Source: Limosilactobacillus caccae
Lineage (GTDB): Bacteria; Bacillota; Bacilli; Lactobacillales; Lactobacillaceae
Assembly (NCBI RefSeq): GCF_900156885.1
Contig: NZ_FTOY01000010.1
Span: 434,001 to 498,000, forward strand
Reading direction: 5' to 3'
Length of the DNA stretch: 64,000 bases
Made by a program: the position numbers and the translations under genes. The stretch's first letter is position 1. Each line of letters begins with the position of its first letter. Below are positions 31,737 through 43,000 of this stretch, in pieces. A model generated the notes under the pieces. It was not told the origin of the DNA. It saw only the letters and a program-made list of their open reading frames with translations, and did not search any database.

Positions 31737-33926
31737 ATGGCACAAAATCCAATGAACCCATTTGACAACGACATGAACGACATTTTCAACCAATTGATGG
31801 GTGGCATGAACGGCTTTAATGCGGATAACCGTCGGTACCTCATCAATGGCCGGGAAGTAACACCAGAAGAATTTGCCCAATACCGCAAGACTGGTCAATT
31901 GCCAGGTGGAGCGAACCCGCAACAACCTGGTCGCCAGGCAAACAACGGCAAGAACAGTATCTTGCAAAAGTTGGGCCGCAACTTAACAGAAGAAGCACGG
32001 CAACACAAGCTTGACCCGGTCATTGGCCGGAACAAGGAAATTCAAGAAACCGCGGAAATCTTAAGCCGGCGGACGAAGAATAACCCCGTATTAGTCGGTG
32101 ACGCCGGTGTTGGTAAGACCGCGGTAGTAGAAGGGTTGGCACAAGCAATTGTGTCCGGTGATGTTCCGGCAGCAATCAAGGACAAGGAAATCATTTCAAT
32201 TGACATTTCCAGCCTTGAAGCGGGGACCCAGTACCGTGGTAGTTTTGAAGAAAACATGCAAAAGCTGATTGACGAGGTCAAGAAGGCGGGCAACATCATC
32301 CTCTTCTTCGATGAAATTCACCAAATCATCGGCGCCGGTTCTGCCGGTGACGCTGACGGCTCCAAGGGGATGTCTGACATCATCAAGCCAGCATTATCCC
32401 GTGGCGAAATCACGGTAATCGGTGCAACGACCCAGGATGAATACAGGAACACAATCATGAAGGACGCTGCCTTAGCACGGCGGTTTAACCCAGTAACGGT
32501 CAACGCGCCAAGCAAGGCTGATACATTAAAGATCCTGGAAGGAATTCGGGACCTTTATGAAAAGCACCACAATGTCCAATTACCAGATGACGTCTTAAAG
32601 GCGGCGGTCGACTACTCTGTTCAATACATGCCACAACGGTCATTACCAGACAAGGCGATTGACTTAGTTGACATGACGGCTGCCCACCTGGCTGCTAAGC
32701 ACCCGGCACGTGATGCAAAGGCAATCGAAAAGGACATTGAAGAAGAAGAAAAGAAGCAAAAGGACGCTGCGAAGAACGAAGATTACAAGGCAGCTCAGGC
32801 TTCAAAGGAAAAGATTGCCGACTTGAAGAAGCAATTGAGCGATAACTCTGAGTCTGACAAGGTTACTGCTACTCCGGAAGATGTTGCCAAGGCAGTTGAA
32901 CAAATGACTGGCATTCCGGTTTCTAAGATCGGGGCAAGTGACGTTGAACGGCTAAAGGACATGGATAAGCGGCTTGAAGGCAAGGTAATTGGTCAAGATG
33001 AAGCGGTTGAAGCAGTTGCCCGGGCCATCCGTCGTAACCGGGCTGGCTTTGATGAAGGCGAATCACCAATTGGTAGCTTCCTCTTCGTTGGCCCGACAGG
33101 TGTTGGTAAGACCGAATTGGCTAAGCAGTTAGCCTTAGACATGTTTGGCTCTAAGGACGACATCATCCGGTTAGATATGTCTGAATACTCCGACCGGACA
33201 GCTGTTTCTAAGATGATCGGGGCCACTGCTGGATACGTTGGTTACGAAGACAACGGGAACACCTTAACTGAAAAGGTTCGTCGTCACCCGTACTCCATCA
33301 TCTTGCTTGATGAGATTGAGAAGGCTAACCCACAAGTTATCACGCTCTTACTCCAGGTTCTTGATGATGGTCGCTTAACTGACGGTCAGGGGAACACGGT
33401 TGACTTCAAGAACACCGTTATTATTGCAACATCAAACGCTGGCTACTCCAATGATGCGCCAGTTAAGGTGGGGGCAAGTGAAGATGAAGAAGACTTAATC
33501 AAGAAGTTAACGGCATACTTCCGCCCAGAATTCTTGAACCGGTTCAACGCAATCGTTGAATTCCACAGTTTGACCAAGGACGACCTGAAGAAGATTGTTG
33601 ACTTGATGTTGGCTGACGTTAACAAGACCCTCGCTAAGAAGGGCATGGACGTTAAGGTTACCGATACTGCTAAGCAATACTTGATTGATCAAGGATACGA
33701 TGAAGCAATGGGTGCCCGTCCACTCCGGCGGGTTATTGAACGGGAAATCCGTGATAAGGTAACGGATTACTACCTTGACCACCTTGATGTAAAGCACTTA
33801 GTTGCGGAGATGAAGGATGGCAAGTTAGTAATTATCGATGCAAAGGATGCTTCTACTGATGATCACAAGGAATACACCCCTGCTGATGACAAAAAGGATG
33901 ACTCTGCAACAGAGGAACACAATTAA
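31737..33926 (+). CDS. clpL: Clp ATPase ClpL
   Basis: 729-aa AAA+ chaperone of the stress-induced ClpL type found in lactobacilli and streptococci. It lacks the long Clp_N domain; instead a short N-terminus rich in Asn/Met/Gly ([21 protein letters not shown]) leads to ATPase domain 1 (GDAGVGKTA near residue 121, [10 protein letters not shown]), a short middle coiled coil ([20 protein letters not shown]) and ATPase domain 2 (GPTGVGKTE near 451, [10 protein letters not shown]). The end is acidic. ClpL acts as a ClpP-independent disaggregase/chaperone. AGGGAGG precedes ATG 31737. Confidence 0.95.
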   Translation: MAQNPMNPFDNDMNDIFNQLMGGMNGFNADNRRYLINGREVTPEEFAQYRKTGQLPGGANPQQPGRQANNGKNSILQKLGRNLTEEARQHKLDPVIGRNKEIQETAEILSRRTKNNPVLVGDAGVGKTAVVEGLAQAIVSGDVPAAIKDKEIISIDISSLEAGTQYRGSFEENMQKLIDEVKKAGNIILFFDEIHQIIGAGSAGDADGSKGMSDIIKPALSRGEITVIGATTQDEYRNTIMKDAALARRFNPVTVNAPSKADTLKILEGIRDLYEKHHNVQLPDDVLKAAVDYSVQYMPQRSLPDKAIDLVDMTAAHLAAKHPARDAKAIEKDIEEEEKKQKDAAKNEDYKAAQASKEKIADLKKQLSDNSESDKVTATPEDVAKAVEQMTGIPVSKIGASDVERLKDMDKRLEGKVIGQDEAVEAVARAIRRNRAGFDEGESPIGSFLFVGPTGVGKTELAKQLALDMFGSKDDIIRLDMSEYSDRTAVSKMIGATAGYVGYEDNGNTLTEKVRRHPYSIILLDEIEKANPQVITLLLQVLDDGRLTDGQGNTVDFKNTVIIATSNAGYSNDAPVKVGASEDEEDLIKKLTAYFRPEFLNRFNAIVEFHSLTKDDLKKIVDLMLADVNKTLAKKGMDVKVTDTAKQYLIDQGYDEAMGARPLRRVIEREIRDKVTDYYLDHLDVKHLVAEMKDGKLVIIDAKDASTDDHKEYTPADDKKDDSATEEHN

Positions 33927-33942
33927 TAAGGTAGATTAAGTT

Positions 33943-33999
33943 AACGGAAGTAGGAAAATGGTCATTAATGACCACGCTCCTGCTTCCGTTTTGTATTTT
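33943..33999 (+). terminator. Terminator after clpL
   Basis: AACGGAAGTAGGA pairs with TCCTGCTTCCGTT around an inner palindrome TGGTCATTAATGACCA, then TTGTATTTT. Confidence 0.85.
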
Positions 34000-34752
34000 A
34001 AAAAGCTAACTTGCACGCAAATTATGCATAAAATTAGGAGCCATTTTAGTGGAAAAAAAGGGCCAAAAAAGCGCTTTTTTTCGCTTTTTTGGCTCTAAAT
34101 CAGCCCCTTTTTCGCGGTTAACTTATCGCCTTATTCGATGAGCCGGATAAAAGATCTCACTTATTAAAAAGAAGCGCCTTGAAGCCCGGCATTATGGGAA
34201 ACTTCGCCCTTACCAAGTGTTAAATAACGAGGTGAATCGGGGCCGTTTTACTGATAAATTAGCTGTTTTTAAGCGCTATATTTGTCGCTTAATAAGACAA
34301 ATATGACGTTTTGTGAGCATTAACAAGGGGATTTTTGCTGTCATTTGCAAAGGAAAAGGAACTTATTTAGTACCTTATAATTATCGCAGGAACGGTTTTA
34401 AATTTTTTTAATTTTTTTCACAACTGTAATCCATGAATCAATAGTGGGAAAGTATAAATTTAAAAACTGTTGTTGACTGATTACATGATTAGCTAATAAT
34501 CGTTGATATATAAGCATTTATTACACATAATAATTTTTATTCAAGTGATTAATGAACGTGATATTCGCTAATAATCTGCCCAATTTAACAGGTGAATAGC
34601 AAAAATAACGAATTGATCGTTTGAAAATTTGGGGCGCTTGTAATCCCCAGAAACCTTGATATCATAAGAATTGTTAAGTCATTAAGCAATAAACCTTGCA
34701 TGAATAATTTATAATTCTTTTGAATATTTTTCATAAACGGGGGTTTATTAAA
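34000..34752. other. AT-rich non-coding stretch before the surface protein
   Basis: About 750 bases without a convincing gene. It contains an inverted repeat GCCAAAAAAGCG/CGCTTTTTTGGC (34062-34093), a second dyad ATATTTGTC/GACAAATAT (34278-34304), long A/T runs near 34,400 and a -10-like TATAAT at 34709-34714. A 51-codon open stretch (34151-34306) has no start or ribosome site. It probably serves as promoter and long leader for the surface-protein gene; a small RNA is possible but not shown. Confidence 0.5.
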
Positions 34753-37680
34753 ATGAGAAATTCGAATACAAATAATTGGCGTTCTACTGCTTTAATTGCG
34801 GGGGCAATTTTAACAGCAGGTGTCGTTACCACCACTTCAACGACTAATGCACACGCTGATGATAACCAAACTAATGCACAAGTAAGTACCAACCAAGCTA
34901 CTTACCAACAAGTACAGGCAACTGCTGATCAGCAACTTGCACAATTGCAATCAGCTAATGATAGTAAAGAAGCTCAACAAGCCACGGCCAACGAGCAATC
35001 GAATGCGGCAGATCTTGCACAAACTAATGCCCAAATCGATCAATTAAAAGCTAGTCATGCTGCCTTACTAGATGAACAGGCTGATGCGATTGCACAAGCA
35101 CAAGCCGCTACTGCTTCTTCTATTGAAGAACAAACTGAAGCTGCACAAGCTGAATACCAACAACAAATTAACGCACAACAACAAAATCAAGCCACTCAAC
35201 AAGCTGCAAATGACCAAAAGTACGCACAAGCTGTAAGTCAAGCAGCTGAAAACCAATCTGCAGTTGCTAACATCCAAGCACAATACCAAAAGGCTGTTAG
35301 TGATGCTGCTGGTAACTTAGCTAGTCAAAACCAAACTGCTACTACTAATTACAATGACGCAGTTGCTAAGGAAAACGCTAAGTATGAAGCAAAAGTTTCT
35401 GCACAAAAGACGACTAACGAATCTAATGTTAACAACGCGCAAGTTGCTCTTGATAACGCAACAAAGGATGCACAACAACCAAAGACTGTTAACGTTACAA
35501 GTCAAAAGGATGTTTACGGGAAGGTAGCTCAAGGGCAAGCAAACCCTGAGATTTACCAAGTATACCAACAAAAGGGCTTCCCACTAGAAGTAGAAGGATA
35601 CTGGAACGGTAAAACTTACTTCATCCCAGTGTCTGCCTACACTAACCCAGTTTTTGCTAACACTTACTACGGTGAATACCCAGATGCTGCGGCTATCTCT
35701 AGCAAGACAGAAGCTTCAACACCAACGAACATCAATGAAATGCCATTGGACTTCAAGCCAGGTCTCTTGAACTACGATGCTAAGAAGGACAACTCTGAAA
35801 AGGTTGCTGCTAGTGGTTTGTCTGCACAACAAATCCAAGTACTTCGGGCATTGGCAACTTCATGGACCAACGGTTTCCGGAACAACGTTTACCAAAACTA
35901 CCGTGCCTTCTACAACACTGTTAACAGTAAGAACGGCTTTAAGGACGTTGCCCCAATGACAATGATGTCAACAAGCATCTTTGATGATGTTGCTAACCAA
36001 GTAGCTGCTAGCCGGGCAAAGCACAACATTGATAACAACACGCACTCTGTAAATGGTAGTGGCCTTCCAGCTGACCAGACTTACAGTGCTTACTTAATCA
36101 ACAAGCTCAATGGCTTTGAAAAGCAGATTACTAACAATAACAGGGGTACGGAAATTTACTCATTGCGGAACGAAAACTTAACCACAATGCAAGCCGAAAA
36201 TCCAACCCTCCTTAACTACGCAATTAACCTTTACAACTCAATGCAAGGGATGTACTACGGTGAATTAGTTAACGCTAATGATCCAAAGCAAATCGGTGGT
36301 CACGCACGGAACATCTTACGTGGGGACTTACGGGTTAACGGAATTGGTTTCCAAAAGTTAAGTGACGAAATTGCTCGCAAGCCAGGTTCTGGTATCAGTG
36401 ATTTAACTAACGCTTACGCTGTAACCTTTAACAACGCCGGCTTTAACATTGGACATGATGCTAACCGGACTAAGGCAGTTCAAAATGACGCTGCCTGGGG
36501 AACTTCATCAGTTGAAGCACAATTAAACGACATTAAGCACGCACAACACCACAAGGTTGATGTAACGACGCAAAAGCAAGTTCAACCATCTGCTGAAGAA
36601 GTTCAACAAGCTACCGCTGGTGCACAACAAAACTTAGCTAATGTTAAGGCTCAAGCACAAAAGGACCTTGATGCATTAGCAAGTGCCCACCAAGCTAACT
36701 TAGCACAGCTTCAAAAGCAATACGACGCTACGAAGGGTCAATTAAAGGCTAACTACGACCAAGCAGTTGCCGCTGCTGCAACTGCTCGTGATAACGCCCT
36801 TAAGGCAACTGGGACGACTGACCTTGCTGCTTACAAGGCTCAATTAGACGCTGCTTACCAAGACTTAGTTAAGGCTGACCAAGCTGCTGCACAAAAGTTT
36901 GCTGCTGACCGCGATGCTAAGATTAACAATATCAAGGCTACTGAAAACGAAAAGCTCGCAGCAAAGATTGCTGAATTGGTACCAAGCGTAGAACCACAAA
37001 TTCAAGAATTGCAACAAAAGCACCAAGCTGTAATTGCCCACGGTGACGAAGTTCTTGCCGCATTGAAGGCTGAAAACAAGGCTGCTTATGCTAAGCTTGA
37101 ACAACAATTCAAGACGCAATTAGCACAGATTCAGGAACGTGAAGCTGCTAAGAACCAAAATGAGGTTCAACTTGGCAATGCGACTGTTGTTCTACCAACG
37201 ACTAACGCTTCTGTTACAAACACAGTTGCAAGTCGTCCACAAGCAGCTGCTAACGTTACTGCTGGCCGGGTACAAACTGTTGCTAACCCAGTAATCGTTC
37301 GCCCTGCTACGCAAACAATGCTTGCTGCTGCACCGGTAGTTGCTACTAACCAAGCTGCAACTCCTGCTTCAGCAACCCCAGCACCAGCTGTTACAACAAC
37401 TTCCGCTGTCGCTGCTACTACTGCTGCTAACACCAACGTAATTGCTACTCCAGCAACACCAACTCCTGCTGTTTCTGCTAATTCTCAAGCCACTAAGGCA
37501 GACAACAACAAGAAGTCAGCTCCAGCTAAGAAGACTGACACTACTGTTGCTAAGAAGCAAACAACTAAGAAGGCTTCACAAAAAGTTGACCAGTCTTCAA
37601 TGTCAATTGTTGCTTTAGCCGCCACTGCATTGCTTGGAGCTGTTGGTATTACTTACAGCACAAAGAAGCACCACAACTAA
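34753..37680 (+). CDS. SEC10/PgrA-type surface exclusion-domain protein
   Basis: 975-aa exported cell-surface protein. The signal peptide ends TTNAHA-DDN. A long Gln/Ala-rich coiled coil (about 30-245) leads to a central domain (about 255-600, with EVEGYWNGKTYFIPVSAY and the CAP-like GLSAQQIQVLRALATSW and IGGHARNIL), a second coiled coil (about 620-800), a Pro/Thr/Ala-rich wall-spanning tail and a C-terminal hydrophobic helix plus KKHHN. The wall-sorting LPXTG is missing; QKVDQSSMS stands in its place. ATG 34753 is chosen over TTG 34720. Family members are adhesion or aggregation-related. Confidence 0.85.
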   Translation: MRNSNTNNWRSTALIAGAILTAGVVTTTSTTNAHADDNQTNAQVSTNQATYQQVQATADQQLAQLQSANDSKEAQQATANEQSNAADLAQTNAQIDQLKASHAALLDEQADAIAQAQAATASSIEEQTEAAQAEYQQQINAQQQNQATQQAANDQKYAQAVSQAAENQSAVANIQAQYQKAVSDAAGNLASQNQTATTNYNDAVAKENAKYEAKVSAQKTTNESNVNNAQVALDNATKDAQQPKTVNVTSQKDVYGKVAQGQANPEIYQVYQQKGFPLEVEGYWNGKTYFIPVSAYTNPVFANTYYGEYPDAAAISSKTEASTPTNINEMPLDFKPGLLNYDAKKDNSEKVAASGLSAQQIQVLRALATSWTNGFRNNVYQNYRAFYNTVNSKNGFKDVAPMTMMSTSIFDDVANQVAASRAKHNIDNNTHSVNGSGLPADQTYSAYLINKLNGFEKQITNNNRGTEIYSLRNENLTTMQAENPTLLNYAINLYNSMQGMYYGELVNANDPKQIGGHARNILRGDLRVNGIGFQKLSDEIARKPGSGISDLTNAYAVTFNNAGFNIGHDANRTKAVQNDAAWGTSSVEAQLNDIKHAQHHKVDVTTQKQVQPSAEEVQQATAGAQQNLANVKAQAQKDLDALASAHQANLAQLQKQYDATKGQLKANYDQAVAAAATARDNALKATGTTDLAAYKAQLDAAYQDLVKADQAAAQKFAADRDAKINNIKATENEKLAAKIAELVPSVEPQIQELQQKHQAVIAHGDEVLAALKAENKAAYAKLEQQFKTQLAQIQEREAAKNQNEVQLGNATVVLPTTNASVTNTVASRPQAAANVTAGRVQTVANPVIVRPATQTMLAAAPVVATNQAATPASATPAPAVTTTSAVAATTAANTNVIATPATPTPAVSANSQATKADNNKKSAPAKKTDTTVAKKQTTKKASQKVDQSSMSIVALAATALLGAVGITYSTKKHHN

Positions 37681-37702
37681 TCCGATCGGGTAAAATATAA
37701 GA

Positions 37703-37734
37703 AAAAAGACTGAGCAAATGCCCAGTCTTTTTTA
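37703..37734. terminator. Terminator between the surface protein and GNAT gene
   Basis: AAAGACTGAGC and GCCCAGTCTTT arms with T-runs on both strands, usable by both convergent genes. Confidence 0.8.
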
Positions 37735-37737
37735 TGT

Positions 37738-38322
37738 TTAAAGATTATCAATTAAGGATTGCATGAAGTCGTTGTTGACGTGGTGCAGTTGGGGAGTGCT
37801 AGCCAGGTTTAGCTCGTAGGCAATTCGGTGGGGATCAAGCCGGTCATCAATGGTAATAATTCCCCGCCGCTGGAAGTTAAAACTTTCCGCAATGTGTTGC
37901 ACGGCCTTATTTTGGGCGTGGGTATCGAGCCGGAAGTTCTTCATTCCTTGCATTTGGCCAACAGTTAAGAGGTTGGAGAAGAGGAAAGTACTCATGTGCT
38001 GGCCCCGGTACTTACTACTAATTGCAACCCGGTGGATTGTCGCATAGGGCTCATTTGGCTGTGCCCAGTGGCCTTGCTCAATGACCCGGTAGGCAGGATC
38101 AGGAGTTAGCTGCAAGCTAGCTGTACCGGCAATGTCGTTATCATGAACCAGCACCCAGTTGATTTGGGCCGCAATATCTTTGGCAAACATTTCCTGGTTA
38201 GGGTGCCCATCTTGCCACTGGGGACTTCCGCTTTGCTTCATAAATTCTTTGGCGTCATCGATGATTTTCATAATTGCGTCAAGATCTTGCTCTTGTGCGC
38301 GGCGTAAAAAGATTTTAGCCAT
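37738..38322 (-). CDS. GNAT-family N-acetyltransferase
   Basis: 194-aa acetyltransferase. The GNAT core shows IHRVAISSKYRGQHMSTFLFSNLL, where R/Q-x-x-G/A-like residues bind acetyl-CoA, followed by LDTHAQNKAVQHIAESFNFQRRG. An N-terminal ATIHRV beta strand precedes it. The acceptor substrate is unknown. AGGAATT precedes the ATG. Convergent with the surface-protein gene. Confidence 0.88.
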   Translation of the reverse strand: MAKIFLRRAQEQDLDAIMKIIDDAKEFMKQSGSPQWQDGHPNQEMFAKDIAAQINWVLVHDNDIAGTASLQLTPDPAYRVIEQGHWAQPNEPYATIHRVAISSKYRGQHMSTFLFSNLLTVGQMQGMKNFRLDTHAQNKAVQHIAESFNFQRRGIITIDDRLDPHRIAYELNLASTPQLHHVNNDFMQSLIDNL

Positions 38323-38478
38323 TAAAATTCCTCCAATCTGAGTGAACGATAAGCTTTTAACATTCTTATTGTAGTGTAATCTGTCAATTCTGTCTTGAAA
38401 AAATAGCAGATAATGTTTCCCCGCATTATTGATTGAGTTAGAATGGAAATCAATGATATTTTACGGGGAGGATTAGCA

Positions 38479-39945
38479 ATGGAATTAACATGGAAAATTA
38501 TTTTGTGGACATTGCTAGCGGTAATCCTCATTAATGAAATTGCGGCAATTTTTACTGTCTTTCGGGAAAAACGAGATATTGCGGCAACCTGGGCATGGTT
38601 ACTAGTCTTGACCCTGATCCCGGGCTTTGGCTTTATCATTTATGCGCTGTTAGGGCGGAAACTGCCCCACAAGCAGTTGGAACGGATTAAGTCACAGACG
38701 CAATTAAAGTTGCGCACGGCCCTGGAAGCACAGAAAAAGCAGTTCCTTAATATGCCCAAGCCAAAGGACCAGTCAGTCCAGACATACCGGCAGACAATCA
38801 TGCTCTTCCAAAGCATTGATGACTCGTTCTTGACCCGGCATAACCACGTTGATGTTTATACTGATGGACAGCAGCTGTTTAAAAAGATGTTTAATGACAT
38901 TGCGGCGGCTAAGCGGAGCATCCACGTTGAGTTTTATACGATTTATAATGACAAAATCGGTAATCAACTGCGGACGTTGCTTGAGCAAAAAGCAGCAGAA
39001 GGCGTTGAAGTCCGGGTCCTTTACGACTCCTGGGGTTCAATGGGGGTTTGGCCAAGCTTTTATGACCACTTGCGCGAAGCCGGTGGCTATGCTGCGCCAT
39101 TTCTGATGTCCCATAGTAACTTTTTTGATTTCCGGATTAATTACCGTGACCACCGCAAAATTGTGGTAATTGATGGTGAAATTGGCTATATTGGGGGCTT
39201 TAATGTTGGGGACCAGTACTTCGGCCGGGTGCCGAAGTTTGGGCCATGGCGTGATACGCACTTACGAATTATCGGTGGGGGCGTGTATGGTTTGCAACGG
39301 CGCTTTATTAGCGACTGGAACGCCTCGATGAAGAAGGATAAGTGGCAGATTCGCCATTTCCATCCTTATTTCAAACCAATTAAAGTGATTAAGGGCAACG
39401 TTGCCTTACAGATGGTGGCGAGCGGGCCAGAAGCACCGTTAGAAAAGATTAAGATGGGCTACTTGCGGCTAATCAATGCCGCCCAGGACCATATCTGGAT
39501 TCAAACGCCATACCTGATTCCTGATGATAGTATTTTAGACGCGTTGCGGGTTGCTGCCCGGTCAGGGATTGATGTGCGGATCATGATCCCTTCTAAGCCA
39601 GACCATGTCTTTGTTTATCGCGCTACCCAGTACTATGCGCGGGAGCTTGCTAATCAGGGAGTGACGATTTATTACTATCAAAAGGGCTTCCTGCATGCCA
39701 AGACAATGATGGTTGATGGACGGATGGCTTCCGTTGGCTCAGCAAACCTTGACTTCCGGAGCTTTAAGCTCAACTTTGAGATTAATGCCTTTATTTATAG
39801 CGAGGATACGGTTGACGACCTTGAAAAAATTTATGTTAATGACATTCGTGATTGCCGGGTGATCACGCCAGAAATGTTCGCTAACCAACCGCGGTGGCTT
39901 CGTTTCAAGCAGACCTTTTCCCGGCTGCTTTCACCAATTTTATAG
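38479..39945 (+). CDS. cls: Cardiolipin synthase
   Basis: Membrane phospholipase D-type enzyme joining two phosphatidylglycerols, 488 aa. Two N-terminal helices (WKIILWTLLAVILINEIAAI and WAWLLVLTLIPGFGFIIYALL) precede two HKD motifs: YRDHRKIVVIDGEIGYIGG with His225 and FLHAKTMMVDGRMASVGSANLD with His406. ATG 38479 follows GGGGAGG. Single gene, closed by a terminator. Confidence 0.95.
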   Translation: MELTWKIILWTLLAVILINEIAAIFTVFREKRDIAATWAWLLVLTLIPGFGFIIYALLGRKLPHKQLERIKSQTQLKLRTALEAQKKQFLNMPKPKDQSVQTYRQTIMLFQSIDDSFLTRHNHVDVYTDGQQLFKKMFNDIAAAKRSIHVEFYTIYNDKIGNQLRTLLEQKAAEGVEVRVLYDSWGSMGVWPSFYDHLREAGGYAAPFLMSHSNFFDFRINYRDHRKIVVIDGEIGYIGGFNVGDQYFGRVPKFGPWRDTHLRIIGGGVYGLQRRFISDWNASMKKDKWQIRHFHPYFKPIKVIKGNVALQMVASGPEAPLEKIKMGYLRLINAAQDHIWIQTPYLIPDDSILDALRVAARSGIDVRIMIPSKPDHVFVYRATQYYARELANQGVTIYYYQKGFLHAKTMMVDGRMASVGSANLDFRSFKLNFEINAFIYSEDTVDDLEKIYVNDIRDCRVITPEMFANQPRWLRFKQTFSRLLSPIL

Positions 39946-39978
39946 GAAAAGGACTGACGATTTGCCAGTCCTTTTTTA
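39946..39978 (+). terminator. Terminator after cls
   Basis: AAAAGGACTG and CAGTCCTTTT arms separated by ACGATTTGC, followed by TTTAG. Confidence 0.85.
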
Positions 39979-40044
39979 GCAGAATATACGTTCGATATAT
40001 GGTAAAATAAGGGAGCAATTACATGTTAGAAAGGAACGAATAAC

Positions 40045-43000
40045 GTGGGAACACTGGGCTTTGTATTAGGGACCGCCGCGATGGATCACCAACAGGTATT
40101 GATTGACCAGCTGGCTGACCAACTTGAACACGCACCGGCGGAGGATAGTTTTTATTATTTAGTGCCAAACCACATTAAGTTTGAAACGGAAATTAACGTT
40201 TTGGCGGGTCTCCGGCAACGTCAGGGACATAAGACGACGGACAGGTTTGCTTCAGAACGGGTTCAGGTGCTCTCCTTTAGCCGGTTAGCCTGGTATCTGC
40301 TTCGTGACACGCCGGCATTTCAGGCCCCGCGGATTTCTAAGATTGGGATGGCGATGCTTACTTCCCAGGTTGTTCAAGAACAGGCAGCCGATTTGCGATT
40401 ATACGCTAGTGAGGTAAAGCAGCCAGGTTTTATCCAAAAGATGACCGCCCAGCTGGAAGAGTTGAAGAGTGCCAACATCAGTGCCGACGACCTAAGTGCA
40501 ATTATTGACCAGGTTAAGGAGGCAGCTGACCCAGGCGTTAGTCAGTCATGGTTGGCAAAGATGCATGATGTTGAGGTCATTTACCATGCCTATGAGCAAC
40601 GGTTACAGGCACGGTTCTTGGGAAATAGCGAACTATACCAGCAACTCGTGACCTACTTAAACCAGTCACCAGCAACGGCCAAGATGCACTTCTTTATTGA
40701 CCGCTTTGCGCAGTTTACAGCTAATGAGCAGCAAGTGGTCGACGCCCTAATTACTAACGCGGCATCGACAACCATTTCTTTGACCCTGGACCGGGGTTAT
40801 CCTGATCAAAACCACCCGGACCCGCGTGAGTTGCCAGCGAAAAATGACCTATTCTATTCGTCAGCGATGCAATTTCACCGTTTGTGGAAGTTTGCCCAGG
40901 CCCATCTACAAACGGTCAAGGGATTAAAAAACGTAACGTTTGCGACCACCCCGCGGGTCAGTGAAGACTTGCAGCTAGTTGACGCTTACTTCAAACGGTA
41001 TGCGAAAGAACCACTGGATCCAGCAGAACACCAGGCATTGCCGCACCCGCGAAATGTTCAGTTTATGCAAACGACGAACCGGCTGACGGAACTAAATAGT
41101 GTCGCTACCCAGATCCGCCACCTGGTTGCGAGTGGTAAGTACCGCTACCGGGATTTCTTAATCCTCAGTCGGCACCTTGATGGCTACCAGACGATGATTG
41201 AGCCAGTCTTCGCCGCGCATGGGATTCCGGCCTTCAATGACCACGAGCGGCTCATGGATGACCACCCGTTGGTTACCCTTTTATCAACGTTGATCGAATT
41301 GCCGCAACGAAACTGGCGGACGGCTGATATTATTCAGCTGCTGAAGACCTGGTTGCTGGTGCCGCGCAGCAGTAGTGGCGACTTGATGAGTGTCAGCGAG
41401 TTCCAGCGGGCAGTCTTTACGACGGAAAACTGGTGCTTAAAACAGGCAATTGACGGTAAAAAAGCCTGGACAACAACTGACCATGATGAGCTGGTGCAGT
41501 TATGGCAGGCGCCGGGAACTGATGAGAGCGACCCCAAGTACGCCAATTCACGACTAAAGAAGTTAAATGACCGCCTGGCACTAGTCAAAAACTATGTTGC
41601 AGGGGAAATCATCCCCTTCCTCGACCGCCTGCGACAAGCGCAGGATGGGCGTGAGCTTGCAACGTTGCTTTACCAGTTTTTGACCAGGATGGGCGTTACC
41701 GAACGGCTGTATGCTTGGCAGCAGTACCAGAGCACCCGTGACCTCGACCTGGCCCGGCAACCGCAACAGGTCTGGTCGACTTTCTGTCAAATTTTGCAAG
41801 AATATGTTGAGATTCTCGGACAGCAAGCATTTTTAACAACGGGAACGGCAGCCCTAGCAACTTTTAGTGAGCTGCTGCAGAGTGGCTTTGCTGCCGCCCA
41901 GTATTCGCAAATTCCAGCAACCCTGGACCAGGTAATGATCTCAGAAACCGGGATTGTCCAGAGTCAAGACCGGAAAGTTGTCTTTATGATTGGCTCCACC
42001 GACGATGTGATGCCGGAGATGCAGGAAAATGAAGGCCTGTTGACCGATCAAGATAAGGATATCCTCAGCGAATATTTGGATGCGGACTACCAATACTTGC
42101 CGGGCAGTGCGATTGACCAACTGGTTGATGAACCGTTTGTTCACTATACCGGGTTTATGAATGCCAAGGAACGACTTATCTTTACCGCCCCGCGGACAGA
42201 TAGTGATGATAAAGAACTGGGAATCTCGCCATATATGCGCGATATGGCCGGGTACTTTAACCAACTGTGTCACGATTATCCGCTAGTCACAAGCAAGCAG
42301 GGGCAAGAACACGCGCTGGCATTCGTTAGTGCCCCGTTTGCGACAATTAACCGGCTGGTGGAAGTTGGTCGCCAGCGACGCGATGATCAGGGAGTGCCAG
42401 CTAACCAGCAACCGGTATTACCAGCTGGCTGGCAGTTTGTTGCTCAAGAGTTAGTCAAGCTTGCTAAGCAGTGGCAAAATAGTCCTGACGCCGAAATGCA
42501 ACGGCAGGGAGTCGCGCTAGGCCAGCGGTTAGGCTTAGTTGCGGCTGGTTTCCACTACCAAAACAAGGTCGACGCGTTAGGCAATGAGCTAGCCCAGGCC
42601 CTTTACCTGCGGACAACACCGGATAAGGATGAGGGCCGGGTCTTGTATGCCTCAATTTCCCAGCTGCAAGACTTCTACATTAACCAGTACGAATACTTCT
42701 TGAAGTATGGCCTACGCTTGCAAAAACGCGATGAGCTAACCCTATCGACTGACCGGATTGGGACTTTCTTCCATAAGGCGATGGAGAGTTTTGTCAACGC
42801 AGTCCAGCAAAGCGGCACCCCGTTTGCCGACCTTGCTAAAGAAGACCACCAGGGACAACTAAATCAGCTAGTTGACCATGCCCTTGTCACTGCGCAGGAA
42901 AATCAACCATCCTTGCTGCGGTTGGTAAGTTCATCTAACCAGGCGCAGTTCCAATACCATCAGTTAACGGCGATTGTTAAGACCATGTTCACCACCCTCT

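Noticed and set aside
34151-34306. Open 51-codon stretch that could be a gene remnant
   Set aside because: No start codon with a ribosome site and no recognisable protein; length is within chance for this region.
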